From Anaerolineae bacterium (GTDB lineage Bacteria > Chloroflexota > Anaerolineae > B4-G1), in assembly GCA_030612185.1 (NCBI GenBank), contig JAUWOI010000206.1, positions 1 to 7,418 on the forward strand: 7,418 bases of DNA. The letters are read 5' to 3'. A program made the translations under genes and the position numbers. The notes beneath the pieces are model-generated. The model was not told the DNA's origin and ran no database searches. It saw only the letters and a list, made by a program, of their open reading frames with translations. Positions 1-5,082 of the stretch are shown here, piece after piece. Position 1 is the stretch's first letter. Every line of letters starts with the position of its first letter.

Positions 1-36
1 CCTGATGTGATAGCAAGTCAGCCAGGGACCAATGCC

Positions 37-48
37 CCCATATATGGG
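37..48. promoter_or_regulatory. 12-bp perfect palindrome, possible operator half of a pair
   Basis: CCCATATATGGG is a perfect 12-bp palindrome. It is flanked by a second, asymmetrically spaced inverted pair, TGCC at 33-36 and GGCA at 55-58. The 10-mer CCCCATATAT that begins at 36 recurs at 66, exactly 30 bp later, inside the next palindrome. Palindromes with GC arms and an AT core at helical spacing suit a dimeric DNA-binding protein acting about 110-145 bp upstream of the predicted VOC transcription start, or on a divergent gene outside the window. No binding protein can be named. The possible hairpin stem is too short for a convincing terminator despite the ATTTTT that follows. Confidence 0.4.
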
Positions 49-64
49 ATTTTTGGCAGACAAA

Positions 65-81
65 ACCCCATATATAGGGGT
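65..81. promoter_or_regulatory. 17-bp inverted repeat, second member of the palindrome pair
   Basis: ACCCC-ATATATA-GGGGT has perfect 5-bp arms around a 7-bp AT core. Its centre at 73 lies about 30 bp (three helical turns) from the centre of the palindrome at 37-48, with which it shares CCCCATATAT. The heptamer TATATAG is also directly repeated at 71-77 and 81-87. The shared core and spacing suggest cooperative binding of one regulator to both sites. This is inferred from pattern only. Confidence 0.4.
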
Positions 82-151
82 ATATAGCGGCCTTGACGAA
101 GTCACACAGTTTGTCGCTTGTCCCAAACGTGATACGCTCCCTGTCGCCTGG

Positions 152-180
152 TTGGCATGCTGGCGATTTGCGAGTATAAT
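152..180 (+). promoter_or_regulatory. sigma70-type promoter for the VOC gene
   Basis: TTGGCA (152-157, 5 of 6 to TTGACA) and a perfect TATAAT (175-180) are separated by the optimal 17 bp. Transcription would begin near 187, leaving a leader of about 50 nt before the ATG at 236. No other promoter between 1 and 235 comes close to this quality. A second promoter in the window, at 1424-1452, has the same -35 hexamer and the same spacing. Confidence 0.65.
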
Positions 181-211
181 CGTAAGGTGTGGTGGCATTG
201 CGGTCATACAC

Positions 212-235
212 GGAGATTCGAGGAGGAGATTCGAG
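212..235 (+). repeat. 11-bp tandem duplication containing the VOC ribosome binding site
   Basis: GGAGATTCGAG occurs at 212-222 and 225-235 with a period of 13 bp. The junction creates AGGAGGAG (221-228), a strong Shine-Dalgarno sequence 7 nt before the ATG at 236. The second copy ends immediately before the start codon. The duplication therefore appears to have built, or strengthened, the ribosome binding site. Confidence 0.6.
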
Positions 236-604
236 ATGCCCCATGAATTTCGCTTCATCTTCAGAGCAAAGGACTACGAGGCCTCGCTGGCGTTTTACCG
301 AGACGGGCTAGGGTTGCCTGTCGTTGACTCGTGGGATCGGGGGCCGGCCGAACGGGGGACGTTGTTCCAGGCAGCCTCCGGCATCATTGAAGTCCTGGCC
401 CTAGCCCCTGGGAGGGAATACACGCCGCCGCATGGGATGGAGGTGGCCTACGAAGTGGACGATGTGGATGAGTGGTATCGGCGTGTACAAGAGAAGGGAT
501 TGCCTATCAGAGGGGAACTTGCAGACAAACCCTGGGATCACCGTGCCTTCTCGCTCACCGATCCCGATGGAATCAAGGTGATCCTGTACTCGATCATCGG
601 CTAA
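236..604 (+). CDS. small VOC-family (glyoxalase/bleomycin resistance fold) protein
   Basis: Predicted 122-residue protein of one VOC module, which would pair as a dimer in the cytoplasm. Typical landmarks are the first helix and turn, SLAFYRDGLGLPVVDSW (residues 17-33), a central strand GIIEVLAL (49-56), EVDDVDEWYRRVQEKGLPI (73-91) and the closing TDPDGIKVILYS (108-119). Family members include glyoxalase I, extradiol dioxygenases and antibiotic-binding proteins, so the substrate cannot be read from the sequence. In metal-dependent members the last strand usually supplies a Glu (DPDGNxxE-type); here it is DPDGIKVIL, with Lys. This protein may therefore lack the full metal site and act as a binding protein or an unusual enzyme. 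The ATG at 236 is chosen because it follows a strong AGGAGGAG and starts at the fold boundary; an in-frame ATG at 32 would add 68 residues with no VOC character and would lie upstream of the promoter. It is separated from the hydrogenase train by 215 bp and probably has its own function. Confidence 0.85.
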   Translation: MPHEFRFIFRAKDYEASLAFYRDGLGLPVVDSWDRGPAERGTLFQAASGIIEVLALAPGREYTPPHGMEVAYEVDDVDEWYRRVQEKGLPIRGELADKPWDHRAFSLTDPDGIKVILYSIIG

Positions 605-819
605 GCGCTGCGGCAGGGTCGGAGGTATATGGCCCGGAGCACGGACCGCTCGTGGTCGTTGGTGGCCGCGCCGCCACGGACAGGCGGCGTTGGGGAGCAT
701 CGCCAGCGGGCGGGTGATGAGGCTCTTCAGCCGGAGTCCCGGCGTACAAGGTCTGCGCGGTCAAGGTGGAATCACCGTAGCGTGGGCCCGGCAGGAGACG
801 GCCTCCAGATCATTGCGCT
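605..819. other. intergenic gap between the VOC gene and mobA
   Basis: This GC-rich stretch of 215 bp has no supportable gene. Small hairpins can be drawn, for example GTGGC 662-666 with GCCAC 673-677, and GCCGG 730-734 with CCGGC 739-743. None is followed by a T-run, so no intrinsic terminator is seen after the VOC gene. No -35/-10 pair of the quality found at 152-180 or 1424-1452 was found before mobA. The promoter for mobA is therefore unassigned, and read-through from the VOC promoter is possible. Confidence 0.5.
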
Positions 820-1476
820 ATGGACGTGGTTAGATTGGACCTGGCCCTGAGCGGCGTGATACTTGCGGGGGGCAGAAGCATCCGCCTGGGACGCGATAAG
901 GCACTTCTCGAACTGGAGGGGCGGACATTGATTGCCCGTACGCTGGACGTGTTGGCCCAGTTGGCGGATGATCTCATCATCGTCACCAGCCTGGCTCCTC
1001 ACCTGCTCCCCCAGTCGGCGCGGGTCGTCGCCGACCGGTACGTAGACGCCGGGGTGCTGGCCGGGGTACACGCCGGGTTGTTGGCTGCGCGTGGAGAGTT
1101 GGCGCTCGTCGTCGCCTGCGATATGCCGTTTCTCAATCTCGACCTGCTACGTTACATCATCTCGCTGGCCCGGGATGCCGACGTCGTTGTGCCTCGCTGG
1201 ACGGACGTGGAACCGCTGCACGCCGTCTATCGCCCGGCGACTTGCCTGGGGCCGATTGAAAAGGCGTTGGCCCGTGGCGAGCGGCGCGTCGTCTCATTCT
1301 ACGACGGGCTCAGAGTGCGCTACGTGGAACGGGCTGAGATCGCCCGGTTCGATCCCCAGGGGTTGTCGTTCTTCAACGTCAACGGTCCCGAGGATTGGGA
1401 GCGGGCACGTGTGCTGGCCCTGCTTGGCAACGGGGCCAGAATGTGCTATACTTTCGCGCTGGAAGGGAGCGCATGA
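820..1476 (+). CDS. mobA: molybdenum cofactor guanylyltransferase (MobA-like)
   Basis: A 218-residue protein of the MobA nucleotidyltransferase family. Members transfer GMP from GTP to molybdopterin to make the guanine-dinucleotide form of molybdenum cofactor used by DMSO-reductase-family enzymes such as formate dehydrogenase and nitrate reductase. The N-terminal nucleotide-binding signature is GVILAGGRSIRLGRDKALL (residues 12-30), close to the family LAGGxSxRMGxDK with Leu for Met. DAGVLAGVHAGL (76-87) matches the GPLAGI loop. VVACDMPFL (97-105) carries the metal-binding Asp101, EPLHAVYR (131-138) follows, and FFNVNGPED (184-192) matches the NxNTPED element. Length is normal. The start is uncertain: the nearest AGGAG (792-796) is 23 nt upstream of the ATG, and in-frame GTG (826) or TTG (835) are possible, though the ATG leaves a usual short lead before the fold. 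The stop overlaps the next start as ATGA. The last residues (about 201-218) are encoded by DNA that also forms a strong promoter (1424-1452). The hydrogenase itself needs no molybdenum, so the gene hints at a molybdoenzyme elsewhere; a related transferase for another cofactor cannot be excluded. Confidence 0.87.
   Translation: MDVVRLDLALSGVILAGGRSIRLGRDKALLELEGRTLIARTLDVLAQLADDLIIVTSLAPHLLPQSARVVADRYVDAGVLAGVHAGLLAARGELALVVACDMPFLNLDLLRYIISLARDADVVVPRWTDVEPLHAVYRPATCLGPIEKALARGERRVVSFYDGLRVRYVERAEIARFDPQGLSFFNVNGPEDWERARVLALLGNGARMCYTFALEGSA
1414..1439. promoter_or_regulatory. inverted repeat centred on the -35 box, possible operator
   Basis: CTGGCCC (1414-1420) and GGGCCAG (1433-1439) are perfect 7-bp arms with a 12-bp spacer. 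The centre of symmetry (1426.5) coincides with the centre of the -35 hexamer TTGGCA at 1424-1429. Arm-to-arm distance is 19 bp, about two turns of helix, which suits a dimeric regulator that would occlude RNA polymerase. The region is also mobA coding sequence (codons for ALLGNGAR), so chance similarity is possible. Confidence 0.35.
1424..1452 (+). promoter_or_regulatory. extended -10 promoter inside the 3' end of mobA
   Basis: TTGGCA (1424-1429), a 17-bp spacer and TATACT (1447-1452) preceded by TGC (1444-1446) make an extended -10 sigma70-type promoter. Transcription would start near 1459, about 14 nt before the ATG at 1473. That leaves room only for the ribosome binding site GGAAGGGAG (1461-1469). 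It would express the DRTGG/CBS-ATPase and hydrogenase genes without mobA. Its -35 hexamer and spacer length are identical to those of the VOC promoter. Confidence 0.55.
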
Positions 1477-1874
1477 AATTACACAAAGTTCTCTCAATCA
1501 TAGACGGCAAGGTCGTCTCTAAGAGTGTTGACCTGGATAAAGAAGTGCAGATGGGATGCGGATCCGATCTGATGAGCGACGTGTTGGCCTTCACCCGCGA
1601 AGGTGCGTTCCTGATGACCGGACTGACCAATCCCCAGGTAGTGCGCACAGCCGAACTGGCTGGCATCATGGCCATCGTCTTCGTGCGCGGGAAACTGCCG
1701 CCACCCGAAACCATCGCCCTGGCCGAGGAGAAGGGCATCCCCCTGCTGGCCTCCAAGTATACGATGTTTGAAACCTGCGGCCGGCTATACCAGGCCGGGC
1801 TGCCTGGTTGCGGTCTCTTTGAGATTACACTGCGCCAATGGCGCCTCACCTTCGGGGATAGTGTGAAGGGCTAG
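1473..1874 (+). CDS. DRTGG-domain protein 1 (putative hydrogenase-linked sensor/regulator)
   Basis: A 133-residue soluble protein that is almost entirely one DRTGG domain (about residues 25-112). The domain is named after a motif and also occurs in phosphotransacetylases, HPr kinase and CBS-containing pyrophosphatases. In the last of these it sits beside CBS domains that bind adenine nucleotides. Recognisable segments are MGCGSDLMSDVLAFTREGAF (27-46, with MGCG where the domain name motif lies), LTNPQVVRTAELAGIMAIVF (51-70), GKLPPPETIALAEEKGIPLL (73-92) and KYTMFETCGRLY (95-106). No catalytic residues are evident, so a ligand-binding or scaffold role is inferred. Cysteines at 29, 102 and 113 could be redox-responsive, which is speculation. 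The ATG at 1473 overlaps the mobA stop as ATGA and has GGAAGGGAG upstream; an in-frame extension to 1395 would lie inside mobA and adds no domain. The CBS-ATPase gene begins 2 nt after its stop. Confidence 0.8.
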   Translation: MKLHKVLSIIDGKVVSKSVDLDKEVQMGCGSDLMSDVLAFTREGAFLMTGLTNPQVVRTAELAGIMAIVFVRGKLPPPETIALAEEKGIPLLASKYTMFETCGRLYQAGLPGCGLFEITLRQWRLTFGDSVKG

Positions 1875-1876
1875 CC

Positions 1877-2824
1877 GTGGAGAAGAAGCCAACACAGGAG
1901 ATCACAAAACTCCAGGAACTGACCTACGAACTCACCGTCGAGCAGGCGATGTCCCCAAAGGTCGTCACCGTGTTCCCCCACGATACCATGGCTCAGTTTC
2001 GTGAGGTGCTGCGCGTAAACCGCATCTCCGGCACGCCGGTGGTGGAAGACGGGAAGATGGTAGGCGTCATCAGCATCGAGGATCTGATCAAATCGCTGGC
2101 GGCGGGGGAACTGAATATCACCGTGGGTGAGAAAATGTACCGGCGCGTGGAGACGCTCTACGCCGACGAGCCGCTTGTGGGTGCTGTTGACAAATTCGCC
2201 CGTTTCAAGTTCGGGCGCTTCCCTGTCGTGGACCGGGAGGGGCACCTGGTGGGGATCATTACCCAGGGCGACATCATGCACACGCTGCTGCGCCGGCTGG
2301 AGGTGGACTACCACGCGGAGGAGATCCACCGTTACCGCGCCAGCCACATCTTCGAGGATATCATCGCCGACGAGGCTGCCCTGGTAATCGGCTACCGCCT
2401 CATAGGCCGTGATTTCGACCGGGCGGGGGAAGCCTCTGGCAACCTTAAGACTACCTTGAGCCGCCTGGGCTTTGATCCTGGCATCATCCGTCGTGTGGTT
2501 ATCGCCACTTACGAAGCGGAGATGAATATTGTCATCTACGCTCATGGCGGGGAGATTGTGGCCGAAGTGCGACCCGACCGCATCCGTATTGAGATGCTTG
2601 ACAATGGCCCTGGCATCCCCGATATTGACCTGGCTATGCAGCCCGGTTACTCTACTGCGCCCGAATGGGTGCGTGAGATGGGGTTCGGCGCTGGAATGGG
2701 CTTGCCTAACATCAAATCATGTAGCGATCAGATGAAACTGGAATCAACAGTCGGTGTGGGAACGCGACTAGAGATCGTCATTCACGCCGACAAGAGCGGA
2801 GAACGGGAGAGGAGGAAGAAGTGA
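1877..2824 (+). CDS. CBS-pair protein with C-terminal RsbT/RsbW-like GHKL ATPase domain
   Basis: A 315-residue cytoplasmic protein with no membrane segment. Two CBS repeats come first: about 20-73 (EQAMSPKVVTVFPHDT ... GVISIEDLIKSL) and 84-141 (VGEKMYRRVETLYADEP ... GIITQGDIMHTLL). Such pairs usually bind AMP, ADP, ATP or related nucleotides. A GHKL ATPase follows at about 165-303. Its N-box is EAEMNIVIYAHGG (213-225; Glu213 and Asn217 have the RsbT spacing), its G1 box is DNGPGI (242-247), its lid is short, its G2 box is GFGAGMGLPNIK (269-280), and it ends with STVGVGTRLEI (290-300). There is no histidine phospho-acceptor domain, so it resembles switch kinases or anti-sigma factors that phosphorylate or bind a partner rather than two-component sensors. 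No STAS-type partner is encoded in the window; the flanking DRTGG proteins are the obvious candidates. The GTG start at 1877 is supported by GAAGGG (1865-1870) 6 nt upstream and the 2-nt gap from the preceding stop. The stop overlaps the next start as GTGA. Domain calls are firm; target and signal are inferred. Confidence 0.85.
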   Translation: MEKKPTQEITKLQELTYELTVEQAMSPKVVTVFPHDTMAQFREVLRVNRISGTPVVEDGKMVGVISIEDLIKSLAAGELNITVGEKMYRRVETLYADEPLVGAVDKFARFKFGRFPVVDREGHLVGIITQGDIMHTLLRRLEVDYHAEEIHRYRASHIFEDIIADEAALVIGYRLIGRDFDRAGEASGNLKTTLSRLGFDPGIIRRVVIATYEAEMNIVIYAHGGEIVAEVRPDRIRIEMLDNGPGIPDIDLAMQPGYSTAPEWVREMGFGAGMGLPNIKSCSDQMKLESTVGVGTRLEIVIHADKSGERERRKK

Positions 2825-3198
2825 AACTCGGAGAAATCGTCACTGCTGCTGGGCTCACGGTTCGGACCGCTCCACAGCGGTTGGATGCTGAGGTTACCGG
2901 GGGATACGCTTCGGACCTTCTGAGTTGCGTGCTGGCCAAGGCTCAGCAGGGCAACCTGTGGGTCACGCTGCAGGCTCATCCCAATATCGTAGCCGTGGCC
3001 TCTCTTCTTGACCTGGCCGGCATCATCGTCACCGAGGGCAAGGAACTCAATGCCGGCACCGTGGAGAAGGCCAACGAGCAGGGCGTTTGTGTCATGACTA
3101 CCGAGCATACCGCCTTTACCATCATCTGCCAATTGGCTGAGGTGGGCGTATGCGGAGTGGATCTAATGAAAGGAGTGTGCTGTGAAAATACTCGATAA
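2821..3198 (+). CDS. DRTGG-domain protein 2
   Basis: A 125-residue protein, a divergent second copy of the DRTGG domain. VTGGYASDLLSCVLAKAQQG (25-44) carries the TGG motif. QAHPNIVAVASLLDLAGIIV (51-70), GKELNAGTVEKANEQGVCV (73-91) and TEHTAFTIICQLAEVGV (94-110) align by eye with protein 1. The C-terminus is cysteine-rich (Cys103, 111, 120, 121, with Cys36 and Cys90 further in), but the last residues are encoded by the ribosome binding site and start of hydB, so part of that tail may be a by-product of overlap. The GTG at 2821 overlaps the CBS-ATPase stop and follows AGGAGG (2810-2815) by 5 nt. The gene overlaps hydB by 17 nt. Its place between the ATPase and the hydrogenase suggests that it belongs to the same sensing module. 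It may pair with protein 1 or with the CBS domains, by analogy with CBS-DRTGG-CBS pyrophosphatases. A biochemical function is not known to me. Confidence 0.8.
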   Translation: MKLGEIVTAAGLTVRTAPQRLDAEVTGGYASDLLSCVLAKAQQGNLWVTLQAHPNIVAVASLLDLAGIIVTEGKELNAGTVEKANEQGVCVMTTEHTAFTIICQLAEVGVCGVDLMKGVCCENTR

Positions 3199-4219
3199 AG
3201 TATCACTGGATGGATGCCTGGAGCGGCTGATGACCGACTACCAGGTCATCGGGCCACAGGCGAAGGGACCTCAGTTCGCTTTTGACCCGATCACTGATCC
3301 GGCCCAACTGCGGCTCGACTATAACACGACCATCCTGCCGCCCAAGAAAGTGCTACAGCCCCCGCAGGAGCGGCTGGCCACTTTCACTATGGGGGAGGAG
3401 CCGCGCGTGGAGCCGGTCGTCGAGGCTGGTCCGACAGTGCTTTTGGGCGTGCACACGTGTGACCTGCACGCTATTGGGCTGTTGGACGAGGCCTTTTCCC
3501 AGGAGTACCCCGACGCTCACTATCTGGAGCGGCGGCGGCAGACCATCATCGTCAGTCTGGAATGCCTGGAACCATGCGACGAGCATTCCTTCTGCAAGAG
3601 TATGGGGACGCTGACCGCCGATGAGGGGTATGACCTGCATCTGACCGACCTGGGAACGGCCTACATAGTGGACGTGGCGACGGAGGCAGGCAAGACGCTC
3701 CTGGAGACGTATGCCCAGGCCCTGCCCGCCACTGACGCCGACGTGAGCCGTCTGAATGAAGTGCTCGGCGCCAGGGGGGCACTCTTCACCCATCGCCTGG
3801 ACTTCGATGCAGCCGAACTGCCGGCCTTGCTGAGCGCCGCCTACGATCATCCTCTCTGGGATGAACTGGGGGAACGCTGTTTGGCCTGCGGGTCCTGCAC
3901 CAATGTCTGTCCCACCTGTTACTGCTTCAACGTCTTCGACGAGGTGAATATGTCGCTGACTGAGGGGGAGCGGTACCGCCGCTGGGATTCATGCCAGTTG
4001 GACGAGTTCGCCCGCGTGGCCGGTGGCGAGAACTTCCGCGAGGCCCGCTCGGCCCGCCAGCGCCATCGTTTCATGCGCAAGGGGAAATACATCTACGAGA
4101 AGTTCGGCGAGTTAGGTTGCGTGGGTTGTGGTCGTTGTATCCGCACCTGCGTGGCGAACATCAGTATCGTCGAGGGCTTCAATACCATTCACGAGACAGC
4201 AGGAGGGAATGGACAATGA
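3182..4219 (+). CDS. hydB: group 3b [NiFe] hydrogenase beta subunit, iron-sulfur protein
   Basis: A 345-residue protein of the HydB/AsrA family, which shuttles electrons between the hydrogenase small subunit and the flavin subunit of NAD(P)-linked cytoplasmic hydrogenases. The N-terminal part has the family segments GVHTCDLHAIGLLDEAF (89-105) and ECLEPCDEHSFCKSMGT (127-143). Two 4Fe-4S cluster motifs follow: CLACGSCTNVCPTCYCF (Cys233, 236, 239, 243, with the extra CxC at 246 and 248 common in AsrA-like proteins) and CVGCGRCIRTCVANIS (Cys313, 316, 319, 323). The usual Pro after the fourth cysteine is Val in the second motif. GTG at 3182 is chosen because AAAGGAG (3169-3175) sits 6 nt before it; the next in-frame Met is residue 17. 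It ends in an ATGA overlap with hydG. A dissimilatory sulfite reductase subunit (AsrA) is the main alternative, but the NiFe subunits downstream settle the assignment. Confidence 0.9.
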   Translation: MKILDKVSLDGCLERLMTDYQVIGPQAKGPQFAFDPITDPAQLRLDYNTTILPPKKVLQPPQERLATFTMGEEPRVEPVVEAGPTVLLGVHTCDLHAIGLLDEAFSQEYPDAHYLERRRQTIIVSLECLEPCDEHSFCKSMGTLTADEGYDLHLTDLGTAYIVDVATEAGKTLLETYAQALPATDADVSRLNEVLGARGALFTHRLDFDAAELPALLSAAYDHPLWDELGERCLACGSCTNVCPTCYCFNVFDEVNMSLTEGERYRRWDSCQLDEFARVAGGENFREARSARQRHRFMRKGKYIYEKFGELGCVGCGRCIRTCVANISIVEGFNTIHETAGGNGQ

Positions 4220-5082
4220 CGACATCTACTTCGACAAGGCTCAGTACAAGCGTCTATACACCTGAGATGGCCCGTCTGGTCAACGTGGAACAGATGACCG
4301 AATTGGAAAAACTGTTCACTATCGAATTGCCGGACGGACGTAACTTAGATCACGATCCGGGACAGTTTGTGATGGTCTCGATACTGGGTGTGGGCGAGGC
4401 CCCTATCTCCATCACCTCGTCGCCCAGCCGTTCCAACGGTGCCTTCCAACTCTGTGTGCGGCAAGTGGGCGACGTGACCAACGCGCTGCATGCAATGCAG
4501 CCGGGGAGTATGCTGGGCATTCGGGGCCCCTTTGGCCACGGCTTCCCTATTGACGAGATGCGCGGCAAGGACGTGCTCTTCGCGCCGGGCGGTCTGGGGT
4601 TGGCCCCGCTTCGTTCGCTGATCAACCAGGTACTCGACGAGCGCGGCTCGTTCGGGCGGGTGATCATCCTTTACGGAGCCAAGCGGCCGGCTGAACTGCT
4701 CTTCCGCGACGAACTGGAGGAGTGGACCGCTCGCGAGGACGTCGAGTGTCACTACACGGTAGACTGTTTGGACGAGACGTGGGACGAGGACATGGCGTTC
4801 ACGTGCAGTGAGGGCGTCATCACCACTCTCTTCCCCCGGATTACCGTGGACCCGCGCAACACCGTCGCTGTCACCTGCGGCCCGCCCATCATGTATCGCT
4901 TTGTGCTGACAGAACTGCTGGGCAAGGGCATTTCGGAGACGCAAATCTATCTCTCGCTGGAGCGGCGGATGAAGTGTGGCGTGGGGAAGTGCGGGCACTG
5001 TCAGATCAACAACCTGTACTGCTGCCAGGATGGCCCGGTTTTCACCTACGCTCAGGTCAAGGGCGTCGAGGAGGCATTGTGA
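4216..5082 (+). CDS. hydG: group 3b [NiFe] hydrogenase gamma subunit, FAD/NAD(P)-binding reductase
   Basis: A 288-residue flavoprotein of the ferredoxin-NADP reductase superfamily (HydG/AsrB/PyrK-like). It passes electrons between the 2Fe-2S/FAD centre and NAD(P)H. The FAD-binding barrel includes GQFVMVSILGVGEAPISITS (49-68), with the APISI form typical of this branch. The pyridine-nucleotide domain has FAPGGLGLAPLRSLI (122-136) and the terminal CGPPIMYRFV (221-230). A PyrK-type 2Fe-2S motif follows, CGVGKCGHCQINNLYCC (Cys254, 259, 262 and 270; Cys269 is an additional cysteine where Val is common), leading into QDGPVF. NADH versus NADPH preference cannot be told. ATG 4216 overlaps the hydB stop and follows AGGAGGG (4201-4207); the frame is open back to 3991, but that segment is hydB coding sequence. 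The stop overlaps the next start as TGATG. Confidence 0.92.
   Translation: MTTSTSTRLSTSVYTPEMARLVNVEQMTELEKLFTIELPDGRNLDHDPGQFVMVSILGVGEAPISITSSPSRSNGAFQLCVRQVGDVTNALHAMQPGSMLGIRGPFGHGFPIDEMRGKDVLFAPGGLGLAPLRSLINQVLDERGSFGRVIILYGAKRPAELLFRDELEEWTAREDVECHYTVDCLDETWDEDMAFTCSEGVITTLFPRITVDPRNTVAVTCGPPIMYRFVLTELLGKGISETQIYLSLERRMKCGVGKCGHCQINNLYCCQDGPVFTYAQVKGVEEAL

Noticed and set aside
39..48. CCATATATGG matches the eukaryotic CArG (serum response) box
   Set aside because: All genes here are bacterial in structure; the match is only a consequence of the palindrome.
37..54. Palindrome followed by ATTTTT as an intrinsic terminator
   Set aside because: After allowing for a loop, only a 4-bp stem remains and the T-run is not contiguous with it.
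32..235. In-frame upstream extension of the VOC gene to an ATG at 32
   Set aside because: It would start inside the palindromes and upstream of the promoter at 152-180. The added 68 residues do not resemble VOC sequence, and the ATG at 236 has a far better ribosome binding site.
662..743. Small GC hairpins in the VOC-mobA gap as a terminator or molybdenum cofactor riboswitch
   Set aside because: Stems are only 5 bp with no T-run, and I cannot match the layout to a known Moco riboswitch; a covariance-model search would decide.
786..806. CAGGAGACGGCC, resembling the B12 box of cobalamin riboswitches
   Set aside because: The other conserved parts of that riboswitch (the GGGAA...GGTG and CCGCAACTG segments) are not found in the preceding 200 nt, so the match is probably chance.
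629..850. 73-codon open frame in the VOC-mobA gap
   Set aside because: It has no recognisable domain and runs into mobA out of frame. It looks like GC-rich noise.
1871..2545. 224-codon open frame on the minus strand opposite the CBS-ATPase gene
   Set aside because: It is antisense to clear CBS repeats and has no domain signal of its own.
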